DNA of 64,000 nucleotides from Pseudomonas sp. R76 (GTDB lineage Bacteria; Pseudomonadota; Gammaproteobacteria; Pseudomonadales; Pseudomonadaceae): NCBI RefSeq assembly GCF_009834565.1, contig NZ_CP019428.1, positions 1,116,001 to 1,180,000 of the forward strand, read 5' to 3'. Shown piece by piece: positions 63,653 to 64,000 of this stretch (position 1 is its first letter; each line of letters starts with the position of its first letter). The notes under the pieces were generated by a model. It saw only the letters and a program-made list of their open reading frames with translations, ran no database searches and was not told where the DNA came from. The position numbers and the translations under genes were made by a program.

Positions 63653-64000
63653 ATGGAGCACTGGAAACGCACGATCGAACGGGCCAATCGCTGCTTTATG
63701 CAGGGCGAGCTGGTCGACGCTCGCGAGGCCTATCTGCAAGCCCTGGCCCTGGCTCAAGTGTTATTCGAGCGCTGGGCGGATGCCGACGAAGCAGTGGCGG
63801 CTTGCGTCATTTCCCATCACAACCTGGCGGACCTGCACTTGCGCCTGAACCAGCCTGAGGAAAGCGCGGAATACCTCTGCGCTATCCATCAACGCCTGTT
63901 GCAGACCATGCAGGACCCGCGCCTGAGCCCGCAATTGCGCGAGGCGGCACTGCGCCAGAGCAGCAAGACTTACGTCGAACTGTTGAATTTCATCAGCGAT
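63653..64000 (+). CDS. TPR-like protein between fumC and sodA (3' end cut by window)
   Basis: The first 116 residues are visible, MEHWKRTIERANRCFMQGE. Helical repeats rich in Ala and Leu (AREAYLQALALAQVLFERW; CVISHHNLADLHLRLNQPEESAEYLCAIHQRLL) look like tetratricopeptide units. A GGAGG site lies 8 bases before the ATG. In P. aeruginosa the matching gene (orfX) lies in the fagA-fumC-orfX-sodA operon; its role is unknown. Confidence 0.82.
   Translation, partial: MEHWKRTIERANRCFMQGELVDAREAYLQALALAQVLFERWADADEAVAACVISHHNLADLHLRLNQPEESAEYLCAIHQRLLQTMQDPRLSPQLREAALRQSSKTYVELLNFISD

Overview
The window is chromosomal DNA of a fluorescent pseudomonad, most likely the Pseudomonas fluorescens group. 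It is GC-rich and carries Pseudomonas-type REP pairs. From about 20.9 kb to 33.8 kb and 44.5 kb to 64 kb its gene order follows the P. aeruginosa PA4427-PA4441 and PA4469-PA4485 neighbourhoods as I remember them. I see no rRNA, tRNA, CRISPR array, insertion sequence or prophage. About 57 protein genes can be supported; two are cut by the window edges (dppF at the left, a fumC-sodA spacer gene at the right).

Layout. (1) 1-12.5 kb, minus strand: a dipeptide/oligopeptide uptake cluster with four paralogous DppA-type binding proteins, an OprD-family porin and the DppBCDF inner-membrane transporter. Most of its gaps contain strong hairpins. (2) 12.6-16 kb: a 1127-residue protein resembling the Pseudomonas dermonecrotic-toxin-domain proteins, with an AT-rich 3' end of unknown function. 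(3) 16-21 kb: a SIMPL-domain protein, the redox two-component system RoxSR and an SbmA/YddA-type ABC exporter. (4) 21-34 kb: housekeeping genes (yhcB/zapG, hydrolase, trpS, zapE, acyl-CoA dehydrogenase, aldo/keto reductase, rplM-rpsI, petABC, sspAB), interrupted by an unrecognised 89-residue protein gene. (5) 34-42 kb: a hexarate (glucarate/galactarate) catabolic operon, kdgD - ketoglutarate semialdehyde dehydrogenase - MFS transporter - garD, with a nearby GntR/FCD regulator. Between regulator and operon sits a phospholipase C-like gene that has a textbook LexA box in its promoter. (6) 42-45 kb: accessory transporters, a carboxymuconolactone decarboxylase-family protein and an RlpA-like lipoprotein. 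(7) 45-61.7 kb: gatCAB, mreBCD, maf, rng, yhdP, a nitrilase-family amidase, tldD, darP and pmbA. (8) 61.8-64 kb: the start of the iron-regulated fagA-fumC-(orfX-sodA) operon behind a Fur box.

Most notable observations: the LexA-controlled, leaderless phospholipase-like gene; the large toxin-like protein with a compositionally distinct C-terminus and no visible immunity gene; a perfect 9-bp inverted repeat upstream of one dppA gene in a cluster that lacks its usual PsdR regulator; a probable ATT start codon for mreC, overlapped by a tiny upstream reading frame; an operator-like palindrome over the kdgD promoter, with a Crc/Hfq-type motif in the leader; and two families of dispersed palindromic repeats.

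Family assignments come from recognising motifs and gene order by eye. No database search was run.
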